This document shows, one piece after another, positions 1 to 8,766 of a stretch of DNA of 64,000 nucleotides; within the stretch, counting starts at the first letter, position 1; each line of letters starts with the position of its first letter. A model generated the notes under the pieces. That model was not told the origin of the DNA and searched no databases. It saw only the letters and a list, made by a program, of their open reading frames with translations. Source of the stretch: Massiliimalia sp050943535 (GTDB lineage Bacteria > Bacillota > Clostridia > Oscillospirales > Ruminococcaceae); assembly GCA_050943535.1 (NCBI GenBank), contig JBMNPJ010000010.1, forward strand, positions 1-64,000, given 5' to 3'. Made by a program: the position numbers and the translations under genes.

Positions 1-263
1 AGTGTCCGGTGCCAACCGCCTATGGCGCATACTTTGTCAGTAGTGTGGAAACGGCAAGTAATTTCCTCTCAGCTGACAGAATACGAACGTAGTGTCATTG
101 CCCCACCGCTAGGTGGTCCAGTGGTGTGAACCCCCTGGCGCCGGACAGTGTCCGGTGCCAACCGCCTATGGCGCATGCTTTGTCAGTAGTGTGGAAACGG
201 CAAGTAATTTCCTCTCAGCTGACAGAATACGAACGTAGTGTCATTGCCCCACCGCTAGGTGGT
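1..263. repeat. Dispersed repeat cluster 1: tandem pair of the CTGACAGA module
   Basis: Two copies of a 117-bp unit start at 1 and 147 (period 146) and differ at one base in the part I compared (position 35 A versus 181 G). Each carries the CTGACAGAATACGAACGTAG end and a CCACCGCTAGGTGG palindrome. The window starts inside the array, so more units may lie upstream. The second copy runs into the 3' end of the minus-strand gene ending at 255 and supplies its TAG stop. Confidence 0.85.
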
Positions 264-1487
264 GAGGGATATAGTTCCGTATACTCCGTCGTATCCTGCC
301 TGCACCAGCACCTTGCCCTGCCGCATCCGCTCAATGCCCTGGGCAACTTTCACGCCTGCAGTGCGTTCCAGTTCTTCCAAAGACGCTTTGCGAAGAATAT
401 AAAATTCTGTGCCGATCTGACGGATCAGGTCAAAATATACAGCCTGCGCCCTTTTGCCCTGGGGAGAAAGCCCAAGACAGGATGCCGCCGCTTCCTGTAA
501 GGGGATCAGGCGCTGGAATGGTTTGCGGGTTTTAGGAATCTGGTTTAATGGTTGGTTTGACAGCTCCTCGGTGCGGTGGAGCACCCCAACAGTGAGTTTT
601 TTGCCGCATACCGGACAGATGCCGTTCATTTCCCGGGTCTGGGCAGGAGAACAGCATATCTGGCAGGCTCGGTGACCGTCCAGATGGTATTTCCCTTCCT
701 CTGGGAAAAATTCAATGGTTTCGGTCAGCCCGCTGCCGGTGCGGATGGCATTTAGCAAACCGGAGTAGGTTTGAGGGATTTCAAATACGGTGGCTTCCCT
801 GCCCAGCTTTTGGGGAGAATGGGCATCGGAATTGGAAACCAGCTGAATCCCTTCCAAAGCGGATACCGGCCAGTTCATGGGCGGGTCAGAGGATAATCCG
901 GTTTCCACAGCATGAATGTAAGGGGTCAAATCCTCAAAGCATTCTTCTAAAGAGGAAAACTGGGAAAACGCTCCGAATATGGAAAAATGAGGGGTCCAGA
1001 TGTGGGCGGGAATCAGTTCCCCGTCCGGCGTGATCTCCAGCATCATTTCCAAAAGATCCCGGCTGTCCAGTTTCAGAATGGGTCTGCCGTCTGAGTGCAG
1101 ATTACCGATGGCCGCCAGTTTTTGGGATAGCTTTAGGGCAGCTTCCAGACTGGGAAGAAGAATCAGATGATGCACCTTGCGGGTTTTCCCCTTCTTTTTA
1201 TAAATACAGCTGATTTCCCCGGTAATGACAAAACGGGGGTTGGGAACCTGTCCGGCAATTTCAGCGGGCAGGGCGTACTCCTGTTTTAGGGAATATAAAC
1301 CATCCTCCCCTGGCACCAGCATTTGTTCCATCTGCTGCTGCCACTGAGGGTGGGTAAAATCTCCGGTACCCACCAGATCAATCCCCTTGTACCTGGCCCA
1401 TAGGTCTAAATGGGGCAGATCACAGCTGGGGCTGGTAGCGCGGGAGTACCGGGAATGAATATGCAGGTCAGCGATACAGTCAGTCAT
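255..1487 (-). CDS. EndoQ-like PHP-domain endonuclease (TIGR00375 type)
   Basis: The 410-residue protein begins with a PHP-type metal motif (DLHIHSRYS near residue 8) and carries PAHIWTPHFSIFG near 160 and SNSDAHSP near 220, as in the PHP-fold family that includes endonuclease Q. A four-cysteine zinc ribbon (CQIC...CPVC, about 276-296) and a helical C-terminal region follow. Characterised EndoQ enzymes nick DNA 5' of deaminated bases; that activity here is inferred from family. ATG 1487 follows AAAGGA by 10 nt; TTG 1490 is the alternative. It follows the GtrA gene by about 40 bp, probably in one operon. The last two threonine codons and the TAG stop lie inside the adjacent repeat, so the original C-terminus may have differed slightly. 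Confidence 0.75.
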   Translation of the reverse strand: MTDCIADLHIHSRYSRATSPSCDLPHLDLWARYKGIDLVGTGDFTHPQWQQQMEQMLVPGEDGLYSLKQEYALPAEIAGQVPNPRFVITGEISCIYKKKGKTRKVHHLILLPSLEAALKLSQKLAAIGNLHSDGRPILKLDSRDLLEMMLEITPDGELIPAHIWTPHFSIFGAFSQFSSLEECFEDLTPYIHAVETGLSSDPPMNWPVSALEGIQLVSNSDAHSPQKLGREATVFEIPQTYSGLLNAIRTGSGLTETIEFFPEEGKYHLDGHRACQICCSPAQTREMNGICPVCGKKLTVGVLHRTEELSNQPLNQIPKTRKPFQRLIPLQEAAASCLGLSPQGKRAQAVYFDLIRQIGTEFYILRKASLEELERTAGVKVAQGIERMRQGKVLVQAGYDGVYGTISLTT

Positions 1488-1529
1488 CAAATCAGCGTCC
1501 TTTCCGGGTGAAAACAGGTTGTCCGGCAG

Positions 1530-1952
1530 TTACATCCTGCTTTTGGCAAATACAAAAAATTTGCTCACAAAGTAATTGAGCAGTGCCGCCAAAAAGCTGG
1601 CGATGATTTTAAAAATTGCCCTTTGCCAGTGAAGGGTGTCTACAAAAAGCCAGACAAATCCGGTTTCAAACAGTCCGGAAAAAATACGGATTCCGGTAAA
1701 TTTCAAAAATTCCCGCACCAGAGTTTGAAACCCTCTTCCGTGGGTAAGAAACACATATCTCCGGTACAGGAAAAAACTGATTACCAATCCGGCTGTCCAA
1801 GCAACCGCATTGGATAAAAATGCGTCCATCCCCAGCCAGTCCATGAGAAAAAAATATCCTGCAAAACTAATCACTGTGGATGGAACACCATAAATTGCGT
1901 ATAAGAAAAATGTCCGATAGTTGTTAAAATAACGCTTAAACGGATACTTCAC
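1530..1952 (-). CDS. GtrA family membrane protein
   Basis: A 140-residue hydrophobic protein with about four membrane segments and a basic C-terminus (FVSKFFVFAKSRM), matching the GtrA/DPMS-like family. These proteins are thought to help move lipid-linked sugars across the membrane, often for cell-surface polysaccharide decoration. I choose the GTG at 1952 because AGAAAGGA sits 8 nt upstream; a TTG at 1982 would add ten residues but has no ribosome binding site. No glycosyltransferase is adjacent, so the substrate is unknown. Upstream, a 17-bp unit (GCAAGAAAACTAGCTCA) is tandemly duplicated around 1978-2011. Confidence 0.8.
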   Translation of the reverse strand: MKYPFKRYFNNYRTFFLYAIYGVPSTVISFAGYFFLMDWLGMDAFLSNAVAWTAGLVISFFLYRRYVFLTHGRGFQTLVREFLKFTGIRIFSGLFETGFVWLFVDTLHWQRAIFKIIASFLAALLNYFVSKFFVFAKSRM

Positions 1953-2079
1953 TTGATCGTTCCTTTCTATTGGGTTGAGCAAGAAAACTAGCTCAGCAAG
2001 AAAACTAGCTCAACCTATAGTTTATCCAAGGAACGGGGGAATGTCAATGGAAAAAATAACAATTTTTGTATTTTTTGCA

Positions 2080-2229
2080 CTATTTCTCGCTGTATGTTTT
2101 GTCATCTTCATAGAAGAATAAAAAATCATCCAGGTCACCGGTTACTTGAAACCATGGTTTCAGCTCTGGAGAAACAGAATAAGTTCGGTGAATATCTGTA
2201 TTTTCTGTTTTTTTGACCATATATGCCAT
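2080..2229 (-). CDS. Small hypothetical protein, 49 residues
   Basis: A short gene beginning MAYMVKKTENT and rich in aromatic and acidic residues near its end (DLDDFLFFYEDD). It is supported by a very good ribosome binding site, AAGGGAGG, eight bases before the ATG. There is no signal peptide or membrane segment. The sequence is not one I recognise. It is flanked by the GtrA gene and the phosphodiesterase gene on the same strand but stands apart from both. No function is proposed. Confidence 0.55.
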   Translation of the reverse strand: MAYMVKKTENTDIHRTYSVSPELKPWFQVTGDLDDFLFFYEDDKTYSEK

Positions 2230-2435
2230 AGAAAAAACCTCCCTTCTGCATTGGGTTTGCAGACTGCTTAAAAACAGCGCAGCTAAACCAGTATATGCAG
2301 AAGGGATGGATTTTATGACTTTCATTTTGTTTTTTAAAATAACAACCGATTTCATAAATCATCGGGACGCATACAAGCCAGTTTTATGTCTGTTGCCACT
2401 TCTGGCGCTGTCCTGTTGTAAAAGAATCTGTCTAA

Positions 2436-3227
2436 TTATTTTTGGAACACAGATTGCCCTTCCCAGTCTTTTGGACGGGGGAGTTCCAGTAAATCTGTAA
2501 TGGTAGGAGCGATATCCAGAATGGATACCTGGTCCAGCTGTTTGCCTGCTTCAAAGCGGCTGCCCCAGAACTGAATCGGGATGGTCATATCTTCGGGACA
2601 GTCCAACCCGTGGTCTCTGCCGTGCCCGCCGTGGTCAGCGGTGATAATCAGCTGGTAGCCTTCCGGCAGGCTGTTTTTCAGCTTTTCTACACAAGCGGAA
2701 GCATTGGCAAGGGCCTCTAGATATTCTTTACCCATCCATCCATGATGGTGACCTGCTTCGTCAGTATATCCCAGATATAAAAACAAAAAGTCAGGCTGTT
2801 CCTGTTTGATATAATCAATGGCCAGCTGGGTCATATTTTGTTCGTCTTTCATCACCGGCTCATGATGGGGCAGATTTTGAGCCATATAATAGGAAAAGTG
2901 CAGGCTGCCTGGACGGTTTAAGTCCCGCAGTTCTTCCCAGTTGTAAAACATGGCGGCTTTTTTTCCTGCCTTTTTCACGGCGTCGCCAATGCTTTCAATG
3001 GGACGAACCATAGGACGCCAGGTATTGGTGGTGATGCCGTGCCGTTCCGGGGGAACACTGAAAAACAAAGAGGTATGGCATGGCAGTGTTACAGAGGGCA
3101 TCACTGTTTTTGCCTGAAAGCACCAGCTGCTTTCCCGGCGCAGATCGCTTAAAAAGGGATGTCCGCACTGTTCTACTCCGTCGGGACGCATCCCGTCAAT
3201 TAATACTAAAACTACTTTTGATTCCAT
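2436..3227 (-). CDS. Type I phosphodiesterase / nucleotide pyrophosphatase family (alkaline phosphatase fold)
   Basis: 263 residues. It starts with VVLVLIDGMRPDG (metal-binding Asp), then MPSVTLPCHTS with the likely threonine nucleophile, GYTDEAGHHHG and ITADHGGHGRDHG as further metal ligands. This order is diagnostic for the phosphodiesterase/sulfatase superfamily. With no signal peptide it is probably cytoplasmic, cleaving a phosphodiester or phosphate ester of unknown identity. AAGGAG lies eight bases upstream of the ATG. It is a single-gene unit; about 270 bp without other features separate it from the rpsT terminator. Confidence 0.8.
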   Translation of the reverse strand: MESKVVLVLIDGMRPDGVEQCGHPFLSDLRRESSWCFQAKTVMPSVTLPCHTSLFFSVPPERHGITTNTWRPMVRPIESIGDAVKKAGKKAAMFYNWEELRDLNRPGSLHFSYYMAQNLPHHEPVMKDEQNMTQLAIDYIKQEQPDFLFLYLGYTDEAGHHHGWMGKEYLEALANASACVEKLKNSLPEGYQLIITADHGGHGRDHGLDCPEDMTIPIQFWGSRFEAGKQLDQVSILDIAPTITDLLELPRPKDWEGQSVFQK

Positions 3228-3498
3228 GGAAAAGACTCCTTAAAGGATGGTATTTTGTGATTGAATCCAAGGCCTTTTGGCGTACTGCCTTTGGATGAAT
3301 CTGTTTTGATTGTATCACGGGAGTTTGGTTTTGGCAATAGAATTCTGGCATTGTAAAGAAAATATAACAAACCGGTTTTTGTATGATGGATTTCTTTACA
3401 AAAACCGGCGATCAGATTTGTATTTTGGGGTTTAATGGCTTGCTTCCATCGGCAATTTTTAGATATGGGAAAGCGGGTAGGTCCTAAAGAAGACAACA

Positions 3499-3530
3499 AA
3501 AAAAGGGCAGACAAAACGTCTACCCTTTTT
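3499..3530 (-). terminator. Intrinsic terminator of rpsT
   Basis: AAAAAGGG and a GAC/GTC inner stem pair around a short A-rich loop. T runs on both sides allow it to act in either direction; it sits about 30 bp past the rpsT stop. Confidence 0.8.
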
Positions 3531-3562
3531 GGCTTTATTTCAATTCTGAAAATGAGCAGGAA

Positions 3563-3826
3563 TTATGCTTTTGCAGCATTCAATTTGGAAGCCAGCTGAG
3601 ATTTTTTTCTAGCAGCGTTGTTTTTGTGCAGCAGACCTTTGGAACAAGCCTGGTCGATTTTTTTGCTTGCGAATTTAACAACTTCCACTTTGTTTTCTGC
3701 ATCGTTTTCCAGAGCCAGATTTGCTTCCTTCAATACGGTTTTCAGGTTGGTTTTCAAAGCTTTATTTCTAGCAGCTTTGGTTTTGGTTACCAGAACTCTT
3801 TTTTTCGCAGATTTAATATTCGGCAT
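3563..3826 (-). CDS. rpsT: Small ribosomal subunit protein S20
   Basis: 87 residues, lysine/alanine rich, beginning MPNIKSAKKRV, the standard S20 start; it binds 16S rRNA in the 30S subunit. AAGGAGGTG precedes the ATG. It diverges from gpr, the arrangement seen in many Firmicutes, with about 180 bp of shared upstream DNA. That leader contains a small CTGCT/AGCAG hairpin before the ribosome binding site, which might take part in autoregulation (inference). Confidence 0.98.
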   Translation of the reverse strand: MPNIKSAKKRVLVTKTKAARNKALKTNLKTVLKEANLALENDAENKVEVVKFASKKIDQACSKGLLHKNNAARKKSQLASKLNAAKA

Positions 3827-4008
3827 CTAAGGGCACCTCCTTGACATAAAACCACTGCTTTTGGAGCAGAATAAGTTTTGTAATAATCCATAATCAAGTC
3901 TCGAGACACAAAAGACAAGGCTATGACAACGATTAATATATTATCACGTTTTCCCCGTTAAATCAAGAGTTTTTCAGAAAATTTTTCGGGAATTGGAGGA
4001 ATGCTACA

Positions 4009-4878
4009 ATGCAGACGCAAAATATCCGCACGGATTTGGCAATCGAACAATGGGAACTGAATCAAGAGGTGCTTCCCCAGGGGGTAGAAAAGAAAGAGGA
4101 GACCAAAGATGGGATACGGGTCAGCCGAATTTTGGTTACCGATCCGTCCAGTGCCCGGATTCTTGGAAAACGCCCTGGGCAGTATATTACGATGGAACCG
4201 GAGGATTTTCAGCTTCCTCCCCTGGATTTGGAATCCCAGGTTAACATCGCCGCCGGTTTGATTAAAGATTTACTTCCTGCGGGACTCACCTCTGCTCTGG
4301 TAGTGGGACTGGGCAACCAGCAAATTACGCCGGATGCACTGGGTCCCAGAACCGTAAACTATCTGCTGGTGACCCGCCATTTTCAAGGAAAGCAAGCGGC
4401 AGGACTGGAAAACCTGTGCGGGGTCAGTGCTTTGGCGCCGGGAGTTTTAGGACAGACCGGGGTGGAAAGCGCCCAGATCATTGAAGCTTTGTGCCGAGAA
4501 ATTCATCCGGATGCAGTCATTGCAGTGGATGCTTTGGCATCCCGCAGCACCAGCCGGCTGGGGAAAACCCTGCAGATTTCGGATACAGGGATTTCTCCCG
4601 GTTCCGGCGTGCTCAACCAGCGGAAGGAACTGAATCAGGATACCCTTGGGGTTCCGGTGATTGGGATTGGGGTTCCTACCGTGGTGGATTTAGCTACTGT
4701 GGTGGAAGACTATCTGGGAGAACCAGGGGATCTGTCCCGCTTGGGAGAAAACCTGTTTGTCACGCCCCGAGGGGTGGATCTTTTGATCGAACACGCCGCC
4801 AAAACCTGCGGGTATGCGATTAATTTGGCACTGCACCCAACCTTGTCTATGGAGGAAATCAGCGCCCTGGTTTCCTGA
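4009..4878 (+). CDS. gpr: Germination protease (spore protease GPR)
   Basis: 289 residues. The N-terminal IRTDLAIE (residues 6-13) matches the autoprocessing site of GPR zymogens, which resembles the cleavage site in small acid-soluble spore proteins. The enzyme degrades these DNA-protecting proteins at germination; family A25. VVGLGNQQITPDALGPRTV near 100 is a strong family signature. ATG 4009 has GGAGGA eight bases upstream. It is followed by spoIIP about 100 bp later, a conserved gpr-spoIIP pair expressed in the sporulating cell. Confidence 0.97.
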   Translation: MQTQNIRTDLAIEQWELNQEVLPQGVEKKEETKDGIRVSRILVTDPSSARILGKRPGQYITMEPEDFQLPPLDLESQVNIAAGLIKDLLPAGLTSALVVGLGNQQITPDALGPRTVNYLLVTRHFQGKQAAGLENLCGVSALAPGVLGQTGVESAQIIEALCREIHPDAVIAVDALASRSTSRLGKTLQISDTGISPGSGVLNQRKELNQDTLGVPVIGIGVPTVVDLATVVEDYLGEPGDLSRLGENLFVTPRGVDLLIEHAAKTCGYAINLALHPTLSMEEISALVS

Positions 4879-4977
4879 TGTCATATTTCCTTTTTTGGCC
4901 GAATACAAATGGTGGTGTACAAAAATACAGGAAATCAAAAAGACACAGGGTTTGATTCGGCAGGAAGGGGCGGCAGT

Positions 4978-6144
4978 ATGAAACACAGGCGCAAAATACG
5001 AAAAAATCAGCGTCATCGATGGATTCAGTGCTGCGCGATCCCTTTGAGTTTTATCCTGGCATATCAGGTGCTGGGAAAAACAGTGCCCTATGTAGCGGAA
5101 AGCTTGAATGCCGTTACGGTGTTTTCCGCCGGGGCATCTTTTTTAGGCGGAGGGCTTTCCTACGCCAAACAGGAAATCGCATTGCACAGCGCCGAAGCAA
5201 ACCAGTCCCCGTCTTCTTCACAGCCGGAATCTTCTGTTTCGGTTCCGCCGGATACCTCCACGGCGGAATCAGCCGGACAGCAGGATTCCGGTTCCGGGGA
5301 AAGTGAGGCGCTGGAAACCAATGCTTCTTTGCCCCCTGCTCCCGAAAAGCCTGAGGGAGCCGGAACGGTAACCGACCGACTGGTGACAGCGGGAAATACC
5401 AACCAGTTTGTCCCGTTAGAGTATGGGTATGTAAAAAATCTTAGCACCCTTTCTGCGGAACAGATAGTTTCCCTTTCTCAAAATGAACTTTCCTTTTCTT
5501 TAGAAGATACCGAAGAGCCGCAGGTACTGATCTATCACACCCATGCTACAGAAAGTTATCAGCCCTATGACTGCGACTGGTATGACCCTGCGTATAACGC
5601 CAGAAACCAGGATAATGCACAAAATATGGTGGCGGTGGGAGACGTGCTGGAAAGCCAGCTGAAAGCCGCAGGAATTGGGGTGATTCACGATACCACCCAG
5701 CATGATAATCCCTCTTATACAGGGGCGTACAGCCGTTCCCGGGAGACCATTCAGAAATATCTGGATGAATATCCATCCATTAAAGTAATTTTGGATGTTC
5801 ACCGGGATGCTCTCCAGGGCGACAATGTGATTACTGCCCCCACTACCGAAATTAACGGAGTGAAAACCGCTCAGCTGATGATGATCTGCTGTGCGGACGA
5901 CGGAACCGGAAATCTTCCCAATTCCCAGAACGATCTGACCTTTGCCTGTCAGCTTCAAAAGGGATTGGAATCCAAATACCCTACCCTGACCCGTCCTATT
6001 CTTTATGATGACCGGTCCTATAATCAGGATATGGCGCCGGGAGCGTTGCTAGTAGAGGTAGGCGGCCACGGCAATACGCTGCCGGAAGCCAAAAACGCCA
6101 TCCGCTTGTTTGGAGAAGAACTAATTGCTTTGTTAAAGCCATGA
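4978..6144 (+). CDS. spoIIP: Stage II sporulation protein P
   Basis: About 388 residues. A basic N-terminus and one membrane segment (near 17-37) are followed by a Ser/Pro/Glu-rich linker (near 70-130) and the amidase domain with VLIYHTHATESY, LDVHRDA and LLVEVGGHGNT, the metal-binding His/Glu motifs of SpoIIP. SpoIIP works with SpoIID and SpoIIM to cut peptidoglycan during engulfment. ATG 4978 follows GGAAGGGG; an earlier start at 4909 would add 23 residues and lacks a good site. The TGA stop lies inside the terminator palindrome. Confidence 0.96.
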   Translation: MKHRRKIRKNQRHRWIQCCAIPLSFILAYQVLGKTVPYVAESLNAVTVFSAGASFLGGGLSYAKQEIALHSAEANQSPSSSQPESSVSVPPDTSTAESAGQQDSGSGESEALETNASLPPAPEKPEGAGTVTDRLVTAGNTNQFVPLEYGYVKNLSTLSAEQIVSLSQNELSFSLEDTEEPQVLIYHTHATESYQPYDCDWYDPAYNARNQDNAQNMVAVGDVLESQLKAAGIGVIHDTTQHDNPSYTGAYSRSRETIQKYLDEYPSIKVILDVHRDALQGDNVITAPTTEINGVKTAQLMMICCADDGTGNLPNSQNDLTFACQLQKGLESKYPTLTRPILYDDRSYNQDMAPGALLVEVGGHGNTLPEAKNAIRLFGEELIALLKP

Positions 6145-6168
6145 TATTGTTAACAATATCATGGCTTT
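6135..6168 (+). terminator. Perfect palindromic terminator overlapping the spoIIP stop
   Basis: A 34-bp perfect palindrome (AAAGCCATGATATTG arm) that contains the stop codon. It separates spoIIP from the convergent flavoprotein gene and can work on either strand. Confidence 0.85.
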
Positions 6169-6187
6169 ACAATTCAAAAGAGAAAAT

Positions 6188-6805
6188 TTACCGAATAAAG
6201 TTAGTAAAGACATGAGATTCCTGAGCAGGAAGTCCCCATTGCTGTTTTCCCAGTTCAATACTCTTTAGCAGAAATGCCATGTTTTTTCCAAGAACACGCA
6301 TGGTTTGAAGTCCTTCTAAATCCTGACGAACTTCTTCTGGCGTGTTTCCATGAACCATATTCCAATATTGGCTTGATACAATAGGCATACCAGAGATTGT
6401 AAAATATTTATTAATCTGATCAAAAGTAGCAGTACTGCCTGCTCGGCGGCAGCTTACGACACAAGCTCCGACTTTCATGGTTTTATCTCCCGGTGTACTG
6501 TAAAATAACCGGTCTAAAAAAGAAATAAGGGTGCCGTTGGCAGAAGCATAATATACCGGAGAACCAATAACAATACCGTCACAATTTTGAAATTTGGGAG
6601 CAATTTCATTGACCAGATCATCAAAGACACAGTTTCCTTGACTTTTACATTTTCGGCATCCAATACATCCTCGGATAGACCGGTTGCCGACAGTGACAAT
6701 CTCTGTTTCGATTTGTTCTTTATTTAAAGCTTCTGCTACTTCGCTTAAAGCGGTGTAAGTACATCCTTTGGGGTTTGGACTGCCGTTAATTAATAAAACT
6801 TTCAT
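6188..6805 (-). CDS. NADPH-dependent FMN reductase / flavodoxin-fold protein
   Basis: 205 residues. KVLLINGSPNPKGCTYTAL at the start is the FMN phosphate-binding loop of the flavodoxin-like NAD(P)H:FMN reductase family. A cysteine cluster, GCIGCRKCKSQGNC (near 48-61), and the GSPVYYASANGT flavin loop follow. The family reduces FMN, quinones or nitro/azo compounds; the exact substrate is unknown. AAGGAGTTG precedes ATG 6805. A MerR-type promoter about 105 bp upstream and a divergent MerR gene indicate induction by a small molecule or thiol/redox stress. Confidence 0.85.
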   Translation of the reverse strand: MKVLLINGSPNPKGCTYTALSEVAEALNKEQIETEIVTVGNRSIRGCIGCRKCKSQGNCVFDDLVNEIAPKFQNCDGIVIGSPVYYASANGTLISFLDRLFYSTPGDKTMKVGACVVSCRRAGSTATFDQINKYFTISGMPIVSSQYWNMVHGNTPEEVRQDLEGLQTMRVLGKNMAFLLKSIELGKQQWGLPAQESHVFTNFIR

Positions 6806-6909
6806 AAAAACAACTCCTTGTCTTATTTGTTTAAATACATGAGGGGCAGTTGGTACAGCAAATCTGTGCGCGACTGCTCTTGCATTTTGAAATTTTTGCT
6901 GATATGATG

Positions 6910-6940
6910 ATTGTAATACCCGGTAGTAACTACCGGTCAA
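6910..6940 (-). promoter_or_regulatory. MerR-type promoter with 19-bp spacer and operator dyad
   Basis: On the minus strand the -35 is TTGACC (6935-6940) and the -10 is TACAAT (6910-6915). The spacer is 19 bp, the over-long spacing typical of MerR-activated promoters. The spacer carries the near-perfect dyad CCGGTAGTTACTACCGG (6920-6936). It drives the flavoprotein gene; the MerR gene diverges from the same region. Confidence 0.88.
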
Positions 6941-7004
6941 GAGTTTTTTCATTTTTAGAAAATGTTTCGTTTTAATTTTGTGAAAATATCAAGGAGTGTG
7001 CCAA

Positions 7005-7394
7005 ATGTATACGATGAAACAAACCTGTCAACAGGTGGGCATGACATATGAAACATTAAAATTTTACTGCAACGAAGGATTGGTTCCTAATGTCAAACGG
7101 GATCAAAATAATTATCGGTGTTTTGATGAAAAAGATATCGCTTGGCTGAAGGGTTTGCAGTGCTTGAGAAAATGCGGCATGAGTCTGAACGATATGAAAC
7201 GATATATGGCCGATTGTTTAAAAGGAAAATCTTCTATTCCCAATCGAAAACAGCTTTTGATGGAAACAAAACAAGAGTTGATGCGTCGAATGGAAGAGAT
7301 CAATGAGTCTATTGAATATATTGACCACAAACTGAAATTTTATGATGATGTTTTAGAAGGAAAAGTACCCTATATCAGCAATTTATTGGATTGA
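7005..7394 (+). CDS. MerR family transcriptional regulator
   Basis: 129 residues: N-terminal winged helix (MKQTCQQVGMTYETLKFYCNEGLVP), then a long coiled-coil helix (near 75-115) and a short C-terminal segment. There is no cysteine pair like that of metal-sensing MerR proteins, so it is more like the organic-ligand or nitrosative-stress members. ATG 7005 has AAGGAG eight bases upstream. Its operator is most likely the dyad in the 19-bp spacer promoter at 6910-6940, controlling the divergent flavoprotein gene and possibly itself. Confidence 0.9.
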   Translation: MYTMKQTCQQVGMTYETLKFYCNEGLVPNVKRDQNNYRCFDEKDIAWLKGLQCLRKCGMSLNDMKRYMADCLKGKSSIPNRKQLLMETKQELMRRMEEINESIEYIDHKLKFYDDVLEGKVPYISNLLD

Positions 7395-7448
7395 GATAAT
7401 ATTTCTCCGGTTCTTTAAAGAATTACCATTCTGTCAAATGACAGGGAT

Positions 7449-8696
7449 TTATGATTCCTCAGATTCTGATCCCTGGGGCTGGCTGCCGTTTAACCCCAGG
7501 TCGTTGCGGAGGATTCTGCCGGACTGAACCGCATTTTTTCCAAACCGGTTTCGTATTTGATCCATGGTGGTTTCCAATCGGCTGAGCTTGTCCTGCTGGA
7601 GCTGTTCTTCCGGTGCAAACAGGCTGGTCTGCAGTCCAGGGTCATGATCGGTCAGGCGGATCGCAGTGATGGTCAGCATCCGGATGGGACGGGCAGGCGC
7701 CCAGCTGGCGCGGATTAGTTCCATGGCTCCGTCCAGCAGATCTCGGGAAAGGTCGGTGGCGTGGGCAAGAGGTTTTTGCCGGGAGATGACCCGAAAGTCC
7801 GGGTCTTTGATGGTGACCTGGATCCCAAAGCATTTGAGCCCGTATTTCCGAAGCCGGGAGGCGACGGTGTCACACAGCGCCAAAGCGCCGGTTTGGATGT
7901 CTTCCCATCCTTCCAGATTTCGCCGGAAGGTGATGCCGTTGCCCACAGACTTGATTTCCCGGGTTTCATCAAACCGGCGAACAGGAGACTGATCCAGACC
8001 GTTTGCGTATTCCCACAGAGAATGCCCCAGTTTGCCTAAAGACTGGGACAGGCGGTCCGGATTGGAACGTGCCAATTCTCCAATGGTGTGGATGCCCATG
8101 CGCAAAAGGGCTTTTTCGGTGGACTGTCCCACATAAATCATGCGGCTGACCGGCAGAGGAAACAAGATATCCATATAGTTTTCCCGGGTAATTACGGTGG
8201 TGGCATCCGGTTTTTGATAGTCACTGCCCAGTTTGGCAAAAATTTTGTTAAAGCTGACCCCGGCGGAGATGGTAATGCCCAGTTCTTCCCGCACCTGACG
8301 GCGCAGTTCGTTGGCGATGGTGATTCCGTCCCCAAACAACATTCGGCTGCCGGTTAAATCCAGCCAGGATTCGTCAATGCTGAAGGGTTCCACCATGTCC
8401 GTATACCGCAGATAGATTTGATTGACCATTTGGGAAAACCGGCGGTATTCTTCATGTTCGGGAGGAACCAGCACCAAGTCTGGGCATTTTTGTTTTGCCT
8501 GCCACACGGTTTCGGCTGTAACAATGCCGTATTGTTTTGCCAGTTCGTTTTTTGCCAGAATAATTCCATGGCGGTGTTCCGGATTTCCGCAGACCGCCAT
8601 AGGTACGTGTTTTAATTCAGGATTTTTTACACAGGCTACCGAAGCATAAAAGCCGTTGCAGTCACAGTGTACAATGGTGCGGTCACCGGAAAACAT
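7449..8696 (-). CDS. dinB: Y-family DNA polymerase (DinB/Pol IV-like)
   Basis: 415 residues. IVHCDCNGFYASV (N-terminal catalytic Asp), the FSIDESWLDLTGS motif near 108 (catalytic Asp-Glu), helix-hairpin-helix (GIHTIGELARS near 190) and a C-terminal little-finger domain give the full Y-family architecture. The enzyme copies past damaged bases in the cytoplasm. The C-terminus lacks an obvious clamp-binding peptide that I can be sure of. AAGGAGGAG precedes ATG 8696; the longer frame upstream (to 8792) runs through the neighbouring terminator and is not coding. No LexA box was recognised. Confidence 0.92.
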   Translation of the reverse strand: MFSGDRTIVHCDCNGFYASVACVKNPELKHVPMAVCGNPEHRHGIILAKNELAKQYGIVTAETVWQAKQKCPDLVLVPPEHEEYRRFSQMVNQIYLRYTDMVEPFSIDESWLDLTGSRMLFGDGITIANELRRQVREELGITISAGVSFNKIFAKLGSDYQKPDATTVITRENYMDILFPLPVSRMIYVGQSTEKALLRMGIHTIGELARSNPDRLSQSLGKLGHSLWEYANGLDQSPVRRFDETREIKSVGNGITFRRNLEGWEDIQTGALALCDTVASRLRKYGLKCFGIQVTIKDPDFRVISRQKPLAHATDLSRDLLDGAMELIRASWAPARPIRMLTITAIRLTDHDPGLQTSLFAPEEQLQQDKLSRLETTMDQIRNRFGKNAVQSGRILRNDLGLNGSQPQGSESEES

Positions 8697-8766
8697 ATAG
8701 ACTCCTCCTTGTCTTGTTAAAATATTCAAATGCAAAATAGGGTGTATAGCCCACAATAAAAATAAA

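Noticed and set aside
1..263. CRISPR array
   Set aside because: Only two long near-identical units; no short repeats with unique spacers and no cas genes in the window.
126..500. Plus-strand frame starting in the repeat
   Set aside because: It runs antisense through the EndoQ-like gene and begins in repeat DNA.
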